From: Pantoea vagans
GTDB taxonomy: Bacteria; Pseudomonadota; Gammaproteobacteria; Enterobacterales; Enterobacteriaceae
DNA length: 64,000 nt
Assembly (NCBI RefSeq): GCF_004792415.1
Contig: NZ_CP038854.1
Coordinates: 372,001 to 436,000 of the forward strand
Reading direction: 5' to 3'
Shown in pieces: positions 26,070-33,651 of this stretch. The stretch's first letter is position 1. Each line of letters opens with the position of its first letter. Both the position numbers and the translations under genes were made by a program. The notes beneath the pieces were generated by a model, which had not been told where the DNA came from, searched no databases, and was given only the letters and a program-made list of their open reading frames with translations.

Positions 26070-26762
26070 ATGCCACATGCAGAGAATACCTTCATCAATC
26101 GCGACATTATCCGTGTCGCGCCAGAACTTGTTAAACAGGCGGCTCAGTTCCAGGCTGCAATACTGGCTGATGTGGCCGGTCGACGCGGAACGCTGCATGG
26201 TCGCGTCAAACCGGTAGCCTCCACGATGAAAGTCGCTGGTCCCGCTATCACCGTCGAGGTCCGGCCAGGCGATAATCTGGCGATCCATGCCGCACTGGCA
26301 ATCGCCCAGCCAGGCGACGTGATTGTGGTTGATGGCAAAGGCGATATCAGCTGTGCCTTAATCGGAGAGATTATGTCGACCCAGGCTGAAGCCTCCGGCA
26401 TCGCGGGGATCATCATCGATGGCGCGGTGCGTGACGCCGATGCACTCAGCGCGAACGGCTTCCCGGTGTTTGCTGCGGGCCTGAATCCCTGTGGCCCGAC
26501 CAAATCTGTTGCGGGACGGGTCAACTACCCGGTTTCTGTCGCGGGTGCTGCCATTCAGCCGGGCGATCTGGTCATCGGTGATATTGATGGCGTGGTGATT
26601 CTGCCGCGTGAAGAGATCCCTGCCCTGCTCGAACTGGCGCAGAAAAAACTGGATTTCGAGACCGGGCGTATTGCGGCCATTCGTGATGGCGATCTTCGCG
26701 CGCCGTGGCTGGAGAAAGCCCTGCAAACCGCTGGCATGCTGACGGATGGGGAGACGCTCTGA
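26070..26762 (+). CDS. RraA-like / HMG-CHA aldolase-family protein
   Basis: A 230-residue protein of the RraA/class II 4-hydroxy-4-methyl-2-oxoglutarate aldolase family. The active-site elements GDVIVVDGKGDISCALIGEIM and GIIIDGAVRDADAL (with the catalytic Arg-Asp) are intact. The GDIDGVVILPRE motif near residue 170 is also typical. With a metal-chelating active site and a dehydrogenase partner, an aldolase or oxaloacetate decarboxylase role is more likely than RNase E inhibition. The stop overlaps the next ATG (ATGA). Confidence 0.88.
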   Translation: MPHAENTFINRDIIRVAPELVKQAAQFQAAILADVAGRRGTLHGRVKPVASTMKVAGPAITVEVRPGDNLAIHAALAIAQPGDVIVVDGKGDISCALIGEIMSTQAEASGIAGIIIDGAVRDADALSANGFPVFAAGLNPCGPTKSVAGRVNYPVSVAGAAIQPGDLVIGDIDGVVILPREEIPALLELAQKKLDFETGRIAAIRDGDLRAPWLEKALQTAGMLTDGETL

Positions 26763-27709
26763 TGACAACCCAGCTTCCCGTCATTCTGGTCACGGCCAGC
26801 GATCTGGCTCCGCAGGCGGTCAGCCTGCTGAACGCGTTTAGTCTGGTTTATGCAGGCAAACAGCCCGACGAAGATACCCTGTTCAGACTCTGCCAGCAGC
26901 ATAATCCGGTGGCGATAATTGTCCGTTACGGAAAAATTAATGCCCACATCATGGATGCTGCGCCTGCCCTGCGCGTGATTTCCAAACACGGCAGCGGCAT
27001 TGACGTTATCGATCAACAGGCAGCCGCGGCACGCGATATCCGCGTTCAGTCTGCGCCAGGTGCCAACGCAGCCGCTGTAGCCGAGCATACCTGGGCGATG
27101 ATTTTAGCCTGCGCCAAATCCGTGATAACGCTGGATCAGCGCATGCGTCAGGGGCACTGGGACAAATCCACCCATAAATCTGTGGAGCTGGAGGGCAGAA
27201 CGCTGGGTCTGGTCGGGCTTGGTGCAATTGGCGGTCGCGTTGCCCGCATTGGGCGGGCGTTTGGCATGAAGGTACTCGCCTATGATCCTTTTGCAAAAAC
27301 CTTTCCTGATGAGTGTGAGTCCGCTTCACTTGACGACCTGCTGCAACAGGCAGACATCATTTCGTTACACTGTCCGCTGACCGAACAGGCCCGCCAGATG
27401 ATCAATGCAGAGAAACTGGCGTTGTTTAAAAAAGGCGCCATTCTGGTAAACACGGCACGCGGCGGTCTTATTGATGACGATGCGCTTTTAGCGGCGCTGA
27501 ATGATGGCACCGTCGCCTGGGCCGCACTGGACAGTTTCCCCACTGAACCTCTGACGGCGCCGCATATCTGGCAGCATGTTGAAAATGTGATTCTGTCGCC
27601 ACACATTGGCGGTGTCAGTGATAACTCCTACGTGAAGATGGGAACGGTGGCGGCCACTAATATTCTGAACGTTCTGGAGTCCCTGAAAAACGAAAGCGCG
27701 GTATCCTGA
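26762..27709 (+). CDS. D-isomer-specific 2-hydroxyacid dehydrogenase
   Basis: A 315-residue NAD(P)-dependent dehydrogenase. The Rossmann loop GLVGLGAIGGRVARIGRAFG, the catalytic Arg region VNTARGGLIDDDAL, the Glu in SFPTEPLTAP and the His in LSPHIGGVSDN are all present. The longest frame opens 19 codons earlier inside the aldolase gene; the ATG at 26762 overlaps the aldolase stop and follows GGGGAGA. Together with the aldolase and IclR it suggests breakdown of a branched or methylated hydroxyacid. Substrate unknown. Confidence 0.93.
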   Translation: MTTQLPVILVTASDLAPQAVSLLNAFSLVYAGKQPDEDTLFRLCQQHNPVAIIVRYGKINAHIMDAAPALRVISKHGSGIDVIDQQAAAARDIRVQSAPGANAAAVAEHTWAMILACAKSVITLDQRMRQGHWDKSTHKSVELEGRTLGLVGLGAIGGRVARIGRAFGMKVLAYDPFAKTFPDECESASLDDLLQQADIISLHCPLTEQARQMINAEKLALFKKGAILVNTARGGLIDDDALLAALNDGTVAWAALDSFPTEPLTAPHIWQHVENVILSPHIGGVSDNSYVKMGTVAATNILNVLESLKNESAVS

Positions 27710-27720
27710 GCCATCTCTGT

Positions 27721-27752
27721 AGCCGGCTGGATAAGATTTATCGCTATTCAGT
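27721..27752 (+). terminator. Terminator of the aldolase/dehydrogenase operon
   Basis: AGCCGGCTG and CAGTCGGCT arms around an 18-19 base loop, followed by a T-run, 11 bases after the dehydrogenase stop. Confidence 0.7.
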
Positions 27753-27919
27753 CGGCTTTTTTATGGGTTTGAGTCTCTGCAATCACTAAAGGCGCTGAAG
27801 AGGCTATCATCGAGGCACGTGGGTTATAAATAATGCGTCTCTGCTTTAAGCGAGCAGCTGAAGTCAGACTGATGAGAAAGGCTTTCTCATTATTTAAATC
27901 ATCACATCCGTTCTGAGCC

Positions 27920-28783
27920 TTATATTCCTGAAGACAGGCGTGCGAAATGGTTTTTCATGCTGTCGGTCAGTTCAAAAATACAATCGAGATGCCTGCAGTT
28001 TTTCACGACCTGACAGCTTAAATGTGAATTACCGCAGCTGTTGAAAAACTCAGTCATTCGTTTCACATCAAACAGCTCATCCTGTTCAGCAAGCAGAATT
28101 GTGACCGGAAAAGAGAGCTTTTTTAGTTGCCCTGAAGGATTTTTTGGTGTCAGAGCATTTGCCATGTTTACGCTGTATACCTGAACAAAATCAGGTCTTG
28201 AGTGAATAACCTCACTGGGGAAATTAAGCATCACACCAGTGCGATGCCCTCCTGTAAAACCCGCACTCAGTGCATTAAAGATAAAAGCCCAACGGTTAAC
28301 TGACGCAAAAGGAGTAGACAACTTCTTGTGTAAAGCTGGCGGTGTAAAAGGCCTCAGTTCAGGCGACAGCAGGACCAGACTGTCAACTTTTCGCGGTAAG
28401 ACATGCCGGGTAAAGTAATTAATCAACATGCCGCCCCCGCTGGAGTGACAGAGCATGTGAATCCGGGCATTCTTGTAAATGATGCGGGCATAATCAATGA
28501 TGATATCCACATCCTGCCATATTTGTTCAGGGCTTAATGCATCTCCTCTGAGTCCACCTGAACGACCGTGTCCGCGAATATCTGTGAGACACACGCAGAC
28601 GGATAAAGCGCAGCTCAGTTGCCGTGCAGGAATATCGTAACCTGCATCAGAATTGACTCCACCACCGTGGTATACGATCAGGACTTCATTTACACATTTT
28701 TCAGGCTCGCAAATCCTGATATATAACCCGTTGACGTCAACTTCGCGGACTTTTTCCGGATGAGCAGTTGTGTTTAATGTCAA
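27920..28783 (-). CDS. Alpha/beta hydrolase (monoacylglycerol-lipase-like)
   Basis: A 287-residue hydrolase. The oxyanion loop YHGGGVNSD, the nucleophile elbow LCHSSGGGML (Ser in HSSGG, with Cys in place of the first Gly), the acid in LLAEQDELFD and the catalytic His in CRHLDCIF are visible. DIRGHGRSGGLRGDALSP is typical of lysophospholipase/monoglyceride-lipase relatives. No ATG exists in the N-terminal region: the frame opens with TTG at 28783 without a clear ribosome site, so the start is uncertain. It lies 42 bases after an SDR gene in the same direction. An exact palindrome CAGGAATGCATTCCTG (28799-28814) lies between them. Confidence 0.85.
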   Translation of the reverse strand: MTLNTTAHPEKVREVDVNGLYIRICEPEKCVNEVLIVYHGGGVNSDAGYDIPARQLSCALSVCVCLTDIRGHGRSGGLRGDALSPEQIWQDVDIIIDYARIIYKNARIHMLCHSSGGGMLINYFTRHVLPRKVDSLVLLSPELRPFTPPALHKKLSTPFASVNRWAFIFNALSAGFTGGHRTGVMLNFPSEVIHSRPDFVQVYSVNMANALTPKNPSGQLKKLSFPVTILLAEQDELFDVKRMTEFFNSCGNSHLSCQVVKNCRHLDCIFELTDSMKNHFARLSSGI

Positions 28784-28825
28784 CCAAAGAGAGGGGGGCA
28801 GGAATGCATTCCTGATTTTTATATT

Positions 28826-29611
28826 CTACACACCCATTACATATGACATAACTGCCCGATGGAGTCGTCGGGGGGTAGCCCAGGTAAAAAAGGTAATTGC
28901 CTTATTACCTATTCCCGGAACAATGCTCATCTTTCCGGCCTGCAAAGCATGAATTCCGGCTTTAACAACGGGTGCCGGCTTCATCATGACGCTTTTCAGC
29001 ATGGGGGTCAGCTTTTGCTGAGCTACGTCAGCAAAACCTGTGTCAGACATGCCCGGACACAGAGCGGTAACGGTAATACCTTCAGATTTGAGTTCACGAT
29101 GAAGAGCATCCGAAAATCTCAGCACGTAAGCTTTTGCTGCTGAATAGACGGCGAAATTTTTAACCCCCTGATAAGACAGCAGGCTTGCAACCATGAGAAT
29201 ACGGCCTTTTCCTGCTTTCTTCATATCATCTGCAAAAAGCCGGGTAACCGCAGTCAGACTGGCGATATCAAGATTTATTATATTCAGCGAATCAGTCAGA
29301 GAATGGTCAAGAAAACGACCCTGCAGCCCGTAACCTGCATTATTTATCAGTGTTTCAACATGGATATTCTGCGCCTTGAGACGCCGGTGAAGATCACTGA
29401 CTGCGTCAATGCTGGCAAGATCAACCTGCTCTACAATGACGTCAGTTTTGTACTTCTCACGTACCTCCTGCGCCAGTGACTCCATTTTGTCGCGTCTTCT
29501 TGCTACAAGAATCAGCGACCTTCCCTGAGCGGCGAACTGGCGTGCAAATTCTTCACCAAACCCTCCGGAGGCACCGGTAATGAGTACCCACTCAGCATCT
29601 GTATTCTTCAT
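28826..29611 (-). CDS. Short-chain dehydrogenase/reductase
   Basis: A 261-residue classical-type SDR. The cofactor loop TGASGGFGEEFA, the Arg pair in VARRRDK (favouring NADP), NNAGYG, the Ser in MVASLLSY and the catalytic YSAAK are all visible. Close in style to the DltE/YdfG-like SDR group that reduces 3-hydroxyacyl or oxoacyl groups. GGAGAAG precedes the ATG. It is second to last in a probable operon running from the channel gene at 30299. Confidence 0.92.
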   Translation of the reverse strand: MKNTDAEWVLITGASGGFGEEFARQFAAQGRSLILVARRRDKMESLAQEVREKYKTDVIVEQVDLASIDAVSDLHRRLKAQNIHVETLINNAGYGLQGRFLDHSLTDSLNIINLDIASLTAVTRLFADDMKKAGKGRILMVASLLSYQGVKNFAVYSAAKAYVLRFSDALHRELKSEGITVTALCPGMSDTGFADVAQQKLTPMLKSVMMKPAPVVKAGIHALQAGKMSIVPGIGNKAITFFTWATPRRLHRAVMSYVMGV

Positions 29612-29709
29612 ATAAACTTCTCCAGGATTGATTTTTAATAACAGCGCTTAGCCTCACCTGTCTGATGACAGAATCAGCTATCAGAGGGTTTATTTAATGA
29701 TGTAACTGC

Positions 29710-30213
29710 TTAAAATCTGGCGAGATTGTGAACCGCTAACATAAGTATGAGATTAAAATGATTTTCGCTGACTGCAATAAATTGCAATCCCGCCTCGCAA
29801 AGAAATTGCTGAAGCGGCTGGTTGTTGTCAGTAAAAACAGTCACGGTTTTACTGCTCTCCTTGAGGGCAATCATCGTCATCCTGACGCAATCGCTGCGGG
29901 GAAACAGAAGACGTAATTGCTGAACAGACAGGTTCGGGTTCAGCGAAACTACAGTATGGTTATTATTAAAATGCAGGTTTTCAGATATCTGAGTCAGGTT
30001 ATTGCAAGCTGTACTGAGAAAAACTATTTCTGATTCCTCTGAAACTGACTTGCAGTCATCCAGCGTCCAGCAGGGATAACCTCTTGCTACTTTTTGAACG
30101 TGACTGCAGTCAGAGGGATACAGAAATACCTGCGCTTCAGTTACGGAACTAAAAATCGCCCTTATTATGCCTTCGGACAACTCATCGAGGCCGATAAATC
30201 CTACTCTGCTCAT
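29710..30213 (-). CDS. Pyrroline-5-carboxylate-reductase-like Rossmann protein, short
   Basis: A 167-residue protein resembling only the N-terminal half of ProC. MSRVGFIGLDELSEGIIRAIF is the dinucleotide loop, with the usual GAGNM replaced by GLDEL. EIVFLSTACNNL corresponds to the cofactor-binding DVIFLAVKP, and TVVSLNPNLSVQQL to the next strand. The C-terminal dimer/active-site domain (SGSGPA region) is absent; the protein ends in HFNLILMLAVHNLARF. I start at the ATG at 30213 behind CGGAGAG; the frame itself extends further into the channel gene's end. It may be a degenerate or regulatory paralogue. Its substrate is unknown. Confidence 0.65.
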   Translation of the reverse strand: MSRVGFIGLDELSEGIIRAIFSSVTEAQVFLYPSDCSHVQKVARGYPCWTLDDCKSVSEESEIVFLSTACNNLTQISENLHFNNNHTVVSLNPNLSVQQLRLLFPRSDCVRMTMIALKESSKTVTVFTDNNQPLQQFLCEAGLQFIAVSENHFNLILMLAVHNLARF

Positions 30214-30298
30214 ACACTCTCCGGGCCGCAGGCCATAAACAACAGTGCTTATAAGTGATAATTCGAGACGGATAGTGCCGGATTGATTTTCCCGTAGC

Positions 30299-31756
30299 TT
30301 ATCGGGCATCAGCGTTAATCGCAGGTGGCTGCCAGCCGCCACCCAGTGCCCGAAAAGCAGCGACAGCTGCGCGCGCGCTCTCGGTCTGAGCCTGTGCTCT
30401 GGCGTCTGAAGTCTGAAGAAGATTTTGATCATCGTGTAAGACGTCGATCAGGCTTGCGGTACCCTGTTTCCATGCGATAAAAGAAGACTGGCGCGCTCCG
30501 GACAGTGCGGTTACTCCGCGGGTCAGAATGGCGGTCTGCATTTCACGGTTAATGAGTGACGAGAACGCATTTTCAACGTCCTCACTTGCACGTAAAACCG
30601 ACAGCCGATACGCCGACAGAGCCTCAGCTTCCTGGCCTTTAGCCTGATCTATCTGAGCGTTAATACGTCCAAAATCAAAGAGCCGCCAGCGCAACCCCAC
30701 CACGCCTGCAGCCTGGCTGGCACCGCCTGAGAAAAGATTACCGCTTGATACCGATGTTGCGCTGCCGAGTAATGCGCTGAGGGAAAACTTCGGATAATAT
30801 TCGCTCACAGCGACACCGATACGCGCATTTGAGGCTGCAAGATTGCGCTCTGCCACGATAATGTCCGGTCTGCGGCGTAAGAGATCAGCTGGCGTTCCTG
30901 TATCGGTAATCTGCGGAGCCTGCGGAATGGCTCCCGGCAAGGATAACGCTTTACGATGAGTACCCGGAGGCGTACCGAGCATGACGTCTAACGCATTCAT
31001 TGCGTTGTCAAGACCTGTGCGAAGAACCGGCACAGTTGCCTGTACCTGTGCGAGAGCCCCTTCGGTCTGACGAACCTGATAGCCGGGAGCCAGACCTTTT
31101 ATCTGAAGGAGCTTCACCTTTTCCAGTAAATCCTGCTGCGTTCTTATCTGTTTCTCAGCGATGTCCAGCCGGGTCTGTAATCCACGCAGGGTGATATAGA
31201 TATCAGCAGTCTGAGCAGCAACAGCAAGGCGTGTGGCGATCACTCCCGCTTCAGAAGCCTGGTAATCAGCCAGAGCAGCCTCGCGACCGCGTCGCAGACC
31301 ACCAAAAAGGTCAATCTCCCAGCTGGCATTGAGATCGGTTTCATAGCTATTGCCATAACGATTGAAGTCCGGCGTTGAACTCAGGACCTGGCCCAGCGGA
31401 GTTTCGGTCGACTGATATGCCCTACCCGCCTGACCGCTGACGTTTGCTGATGGCAGAAGCGCTGCTGTAGCGGCTCCTAGTCCCGCGCCTGACTGCGTCA
31501 TTCGGGCGGTTGCCTGCGCAATATCGAGGTTTTGTGCCAGTGCTTCTGTCACGAACTGACTCAAAAGCGGATCGTTAAATCCTTCCCACCACTCAGCAAA
31601 ACTGGCGGAATGTGAAGTGCTTCTCTGCAGAACAGCTGACTCATTCATGTAGCGTTCTGCAAGCGGTGCATCCGGACGATAATAATCCGGTCCTACTGTG
31701 CAGCCCGTCAGTAAACCTGCAGTCAACACGAGTGCAAAGGGACGTAAGTGGAGCAT
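30299..31756 (-). CDS. RND efflux outer-membrane channel lipoprotein (NodT/OprM family)
   Basis: A 485-residue outer-membrane factor. The signal ends in a lipobox (LTAGLLTGC), followed by TVGPDYYRPDAPLAERY, the classical start of NodT-type channels. Two internal alpha-hairpin repeats are visible, including DLLRRRPDIIVAERNLAASNARIGVAVSEYYPKFSL and the second-half AYRLSVLRASEDVENAFSSL. It should form the exit duct for pump 2 and probably also pump 1, which has no channel gene. Its promoter is covered by a TetR operator at 31783-31808. It heads a probable operon with the reductase-like, SDR and hydrolase genes. Confidence 0.95.
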   Translation of the reverse strand: MLHLRPFALVLTAGLLTGCTVGPDYYRPDAPLAERYMNESAVLQRSTSHSASFAEWWEGFNDPLLSQFVTEALAQNLDIAQATARMTQSGAGLGAATAALLPSANVSGQAGRAYQSTETPLGQVLSSTPDFNRYGNSYETDLNASWEIDLFGGLRRGREAALADYQASEAGVIATRLAVAAQTADIYITLRGLQTRLDIAEKQIRTQQDLLEKVKLLQIKGLAPGYQVRQTEGALAQVQATVPVLRTGLDNAMNALDVMLGTPPGTHRKALSLPGAIPQAPQITDTGTPADLLRRRPDIIVAERNLAASNARIGVAVSEYYPKFSLSALLGSATSVSSGNLFSGGASQAAGVVGLRWRLFDFGRINAQIDQAKGQEAEALSAYRLSVLRASEDVENAFSSLINREMQTAILTRGVTALSGARQSSFIAWKQGTASLIDVLHDDQNLLQTSDARAQAQTESARAAVAAFRALGGGWQPPAINADAR

Positions 31757-31782
31757 GAATAGTCCTTGAGACGAATATGATT

Positions 31783-31808
31783 TGTGACTACATTACCAAA
31801 TGGTCACC
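31783..31808 (-). promoter_or_regulatory. TetR operator in the channel-gene / tetR intergenic region
   Basis: TGTGACT (31783-31789), 12 bases, GGTCACC (31802-31808). On the minus strand TTGACA lies just upstream and TAATGT 16 bases later, so the operator covers the channel promoter. It also lies 38 bases before the tetR start on the plus strand, allowing autoregulation. Confidence 0.78.
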
Positions 31809-31845
31809 CGTTGTCAATCAACCGCTGTCAGGCTAAGTTGAAAAT

Positions 31846-32460
31846 ATGAATACACATACGACTCCTCCCCCCTCAAGGGGACCTTCTGAACACGCCATTC
31901 GTGATCAGGTGGTCATAGCTGCGACCGAGCACTTTGGGCATTTTGGCTATGAGAAAACCACTGTTTCAGACCTGGCAAAATCAATAGGTTTTTCAAAGGC
32001 ATATATATATAAATTCTTTGGGTCAAAACAGGCTATTGGTGAAGTCATCTGCGCCAATCGTCTGGATATGATTATGAAGAATGTTAACTCTGCGGTTGCA
32101 GAAGCGCCGACGGCATCGGAAAAGATGAGGCAACTGCTGCGGGCACTGACGGAGTCCGGAAGCGACCTGTTCTTTCACGACCGCAGGCTTTATGACATTG
32201 CCGCCGTGGCCGCCAGGGACAAGTGGCCATCCGCCGAAATACACGAAGAGCGGATTCGACAACTTATTGAAAATATTATTGTTGAAGGGCGACATGCGGG
32301 ACAGTTTGAGCGAAAAACCCCTCTTGATGAAGCGACGAAGGCTATTTTTCTCCTCATGAAACCTTACATCAGTCCTGTTCAGTTACAGTACAATCTTGAA
32401 ACAGCTGCTTCAGCCGCCGTTCTCCTTTCTGCCCTGATACTAAGAAGTCTTTCTCCCTGA
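31846..32460 (+). CDS. TetR-family repressor of the RND pumps
   Basis: A 204-residue TetR regulator. The helix-turn-helix is clear: DQVVIAATEHFGHFGYEKTTVSDLAKSIGFSKAYIYKFFGSKQAIGEVI at about residues 22-70. The C-terminal ligand domain (ALTESGSDLFFHDRRLYDIAAVAARDKWPSAEIHEERI) resembles AcrR-like regulators. The gene lies between the channel gene and the adaptor gene, with matching 26-bp operators on both sides (31783 and 32464). The same operator appears before pump 1 at 18201, so I infer that this single protein controls both pumps. Confidence 0.93.
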   Translation: MNTHTTPPPSRGPSEHAIRDQVVIAATEHFGHFGYEKTTVSDLAKSIGFSKAYIYKFFGSKQAIGEVICANRLDMIMKNVNSAVAEAPTASEKMRQLLRALTESGSDLFFHDRRLYDIAAVAARDKWPSAEIHEERIRQLIENIIVEGRHAGQFERKTPLDEATKAIFLLMKPYISPVQLQYNLETAASAAVLLSALILRSLSP

Positions 32461-32463
32461 ATA

Positions 32464-32489
32464 TGTGACCATTGACAAATTCAGTCACA
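32464..32489 (+). promoter_or_regulatory. Operator/promoter of RND pump 2
   Basis: TGTGACC (32464-32470), 12 bases, AGTCACA (32483-32489). A -35 TTGACA lies inside the spacer (32473-32478), and AAGAAT follows 17 bases later. It starts three bases after the tetR stop and 72 bases before the adaptor ATG. Layout equals that of pump 1. Confidence 0.8.
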
Positions 32490-32535
32490 GGTATAAGAAT
32501 GCGGTTACCTTCCTATTATTTTATTCAGGTAACCC

Positions 32536-33651
32536 ATGCTCAGGATCAAGCCTGTCAACTTAGCTGTCTGCCTTTTCCCATTAGCCCTGGTAGCCTGTGG
32601 CGATAATTCCGGTACTGATGACCCGCGCACGCACCCCCCCCTGGTAAGGGCTGTAAAGGTGGCGGGAGCTGACGATGCATACCGTTCTTTCACCGGCGTG
32701 GTAGTTGCACGTACGCAGAGTGACCTTGGCTTCCGTGTACAGGGCAAAATTCTCGAACGCCTTGTTGATACAGGCCAAACGGTCAGGCGAGGACAGCCGC
32801 TGATGCGTCTCGATCCTGTTGATCTCAGCCTGCAGGTACAGGCTCAGCAGCAGGCTGTTGCTGCTGCACGTGCCCGCGCCAGGCAAGCTTCTCAGGACGA
32901 AGTGCGCTACAGGGGCCTGGTCTCAGCAGGCGCTGTTTCAGCATCAGCTTATGATCAGATAAAGGCCGCTGCAGACACGGCAAAAGCCGACCTCAGCGCT
33001 GCGCAGGCGCAGGCTGACGTTGCACTGAATGCAAAAAGTTATGCCGTATTGCTGGCTGATGCTGATGGCGTCGTTATGGATACGCTTGCTGAACCGGGTC
33101 AGGTGGTCAGCGCAGGTCAGCCGGTGATCAGATTAGCCAGGGCCGGCCAGCGTGAAGCCATGGTCCAGCTTCCTGAAACGCTCAGGCCGGCGCCTGAAAG
33201 CCAGGCTGAAGCGACGTTGTACGGCGATAAAAAACAGTCCGTCAGTGCGCAACTTCGCGTGCTTTCCGATGCAGCCGATCCTCTGACTCGCACTTTTGAA
33301 GCCCGATATGTGCTTGAGGGAGCGCTGGCTAACGCACCGCTGGGCGCCACAGTCACTCTGCATATTGCGGATGGAAAGGCTTCACGTAAGGTAATGCAGA
33401 TACCCATAGCCGCACTCTCTGACCAGGGAAAAGGTCCGGGAGTCTGGGTTATTACCGGTCAGCCAGCCCGGGTTTCCTGGCGGGCAGTGCGTGTAGAGGG
33501 CCTGAGTGACGATATGGCAAAAGTCTCAAGTGGGATCAGTGGCGGTGAAGAAGTGGTTGCGCTTGGCGCTCACCTGCTGCATGACGGCGAAACTATACGC
33601 GTTGCCCGTCAGGGTGACGGCAGCATTGCCGGGGGCCAGCCACATGAGTAA
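32536..33651 (+). CDS. RND efflux periplasmic adaptor lipoprotein (pump 2)
   Basis: A 371-residue membrane-fusion lipoprotein, very like the one at 18273: lipobox LALVACG, DLGFRVQGKILERLVDTGQTVRRGQPLMRLD, an Ala/Gln-rich hairpin, and LLADADGVVMDTLAEPGQ. The two copies differ mostly in scattered positions and in synonymous codons, with pump 2 using more A/T-ending codons. The stop overlaps the pump 2 ATG by 8 bases. CAGGTAACCC precedes the start. Confidence 0.95.
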   Translation: MLRIKPVNLAVCLFPLALVACGDNSGTDDPRTHPPLVRAVKVAGADDAYRSFTGVVVARTQSDLGFRVQGKILERLVDTGQTVRRGQPLMRLDPVDLSLQVQAQQQAVAAARARARQASQDEVRYRGLVSAGAVSASAYDQIKAAADTAKADLSAAQAQADVALNAKSYAVLLADADGVVMDTLAEPGQVVSAGQPVIRLARAGQREAMVQLPETLRPAPESQAEATLYGDKKQSVSAQLRVLSDAADPLTRTFEARYVLEGALANAPLGATVTLHIADGKASRKVMQIPIAALSDQGKGPGVWVITGQPARVSWRAVRVEGLSDDMAKVSSGISGGEEVVALGAHLLHDGETIRVARQGDGSIAGGQPHE

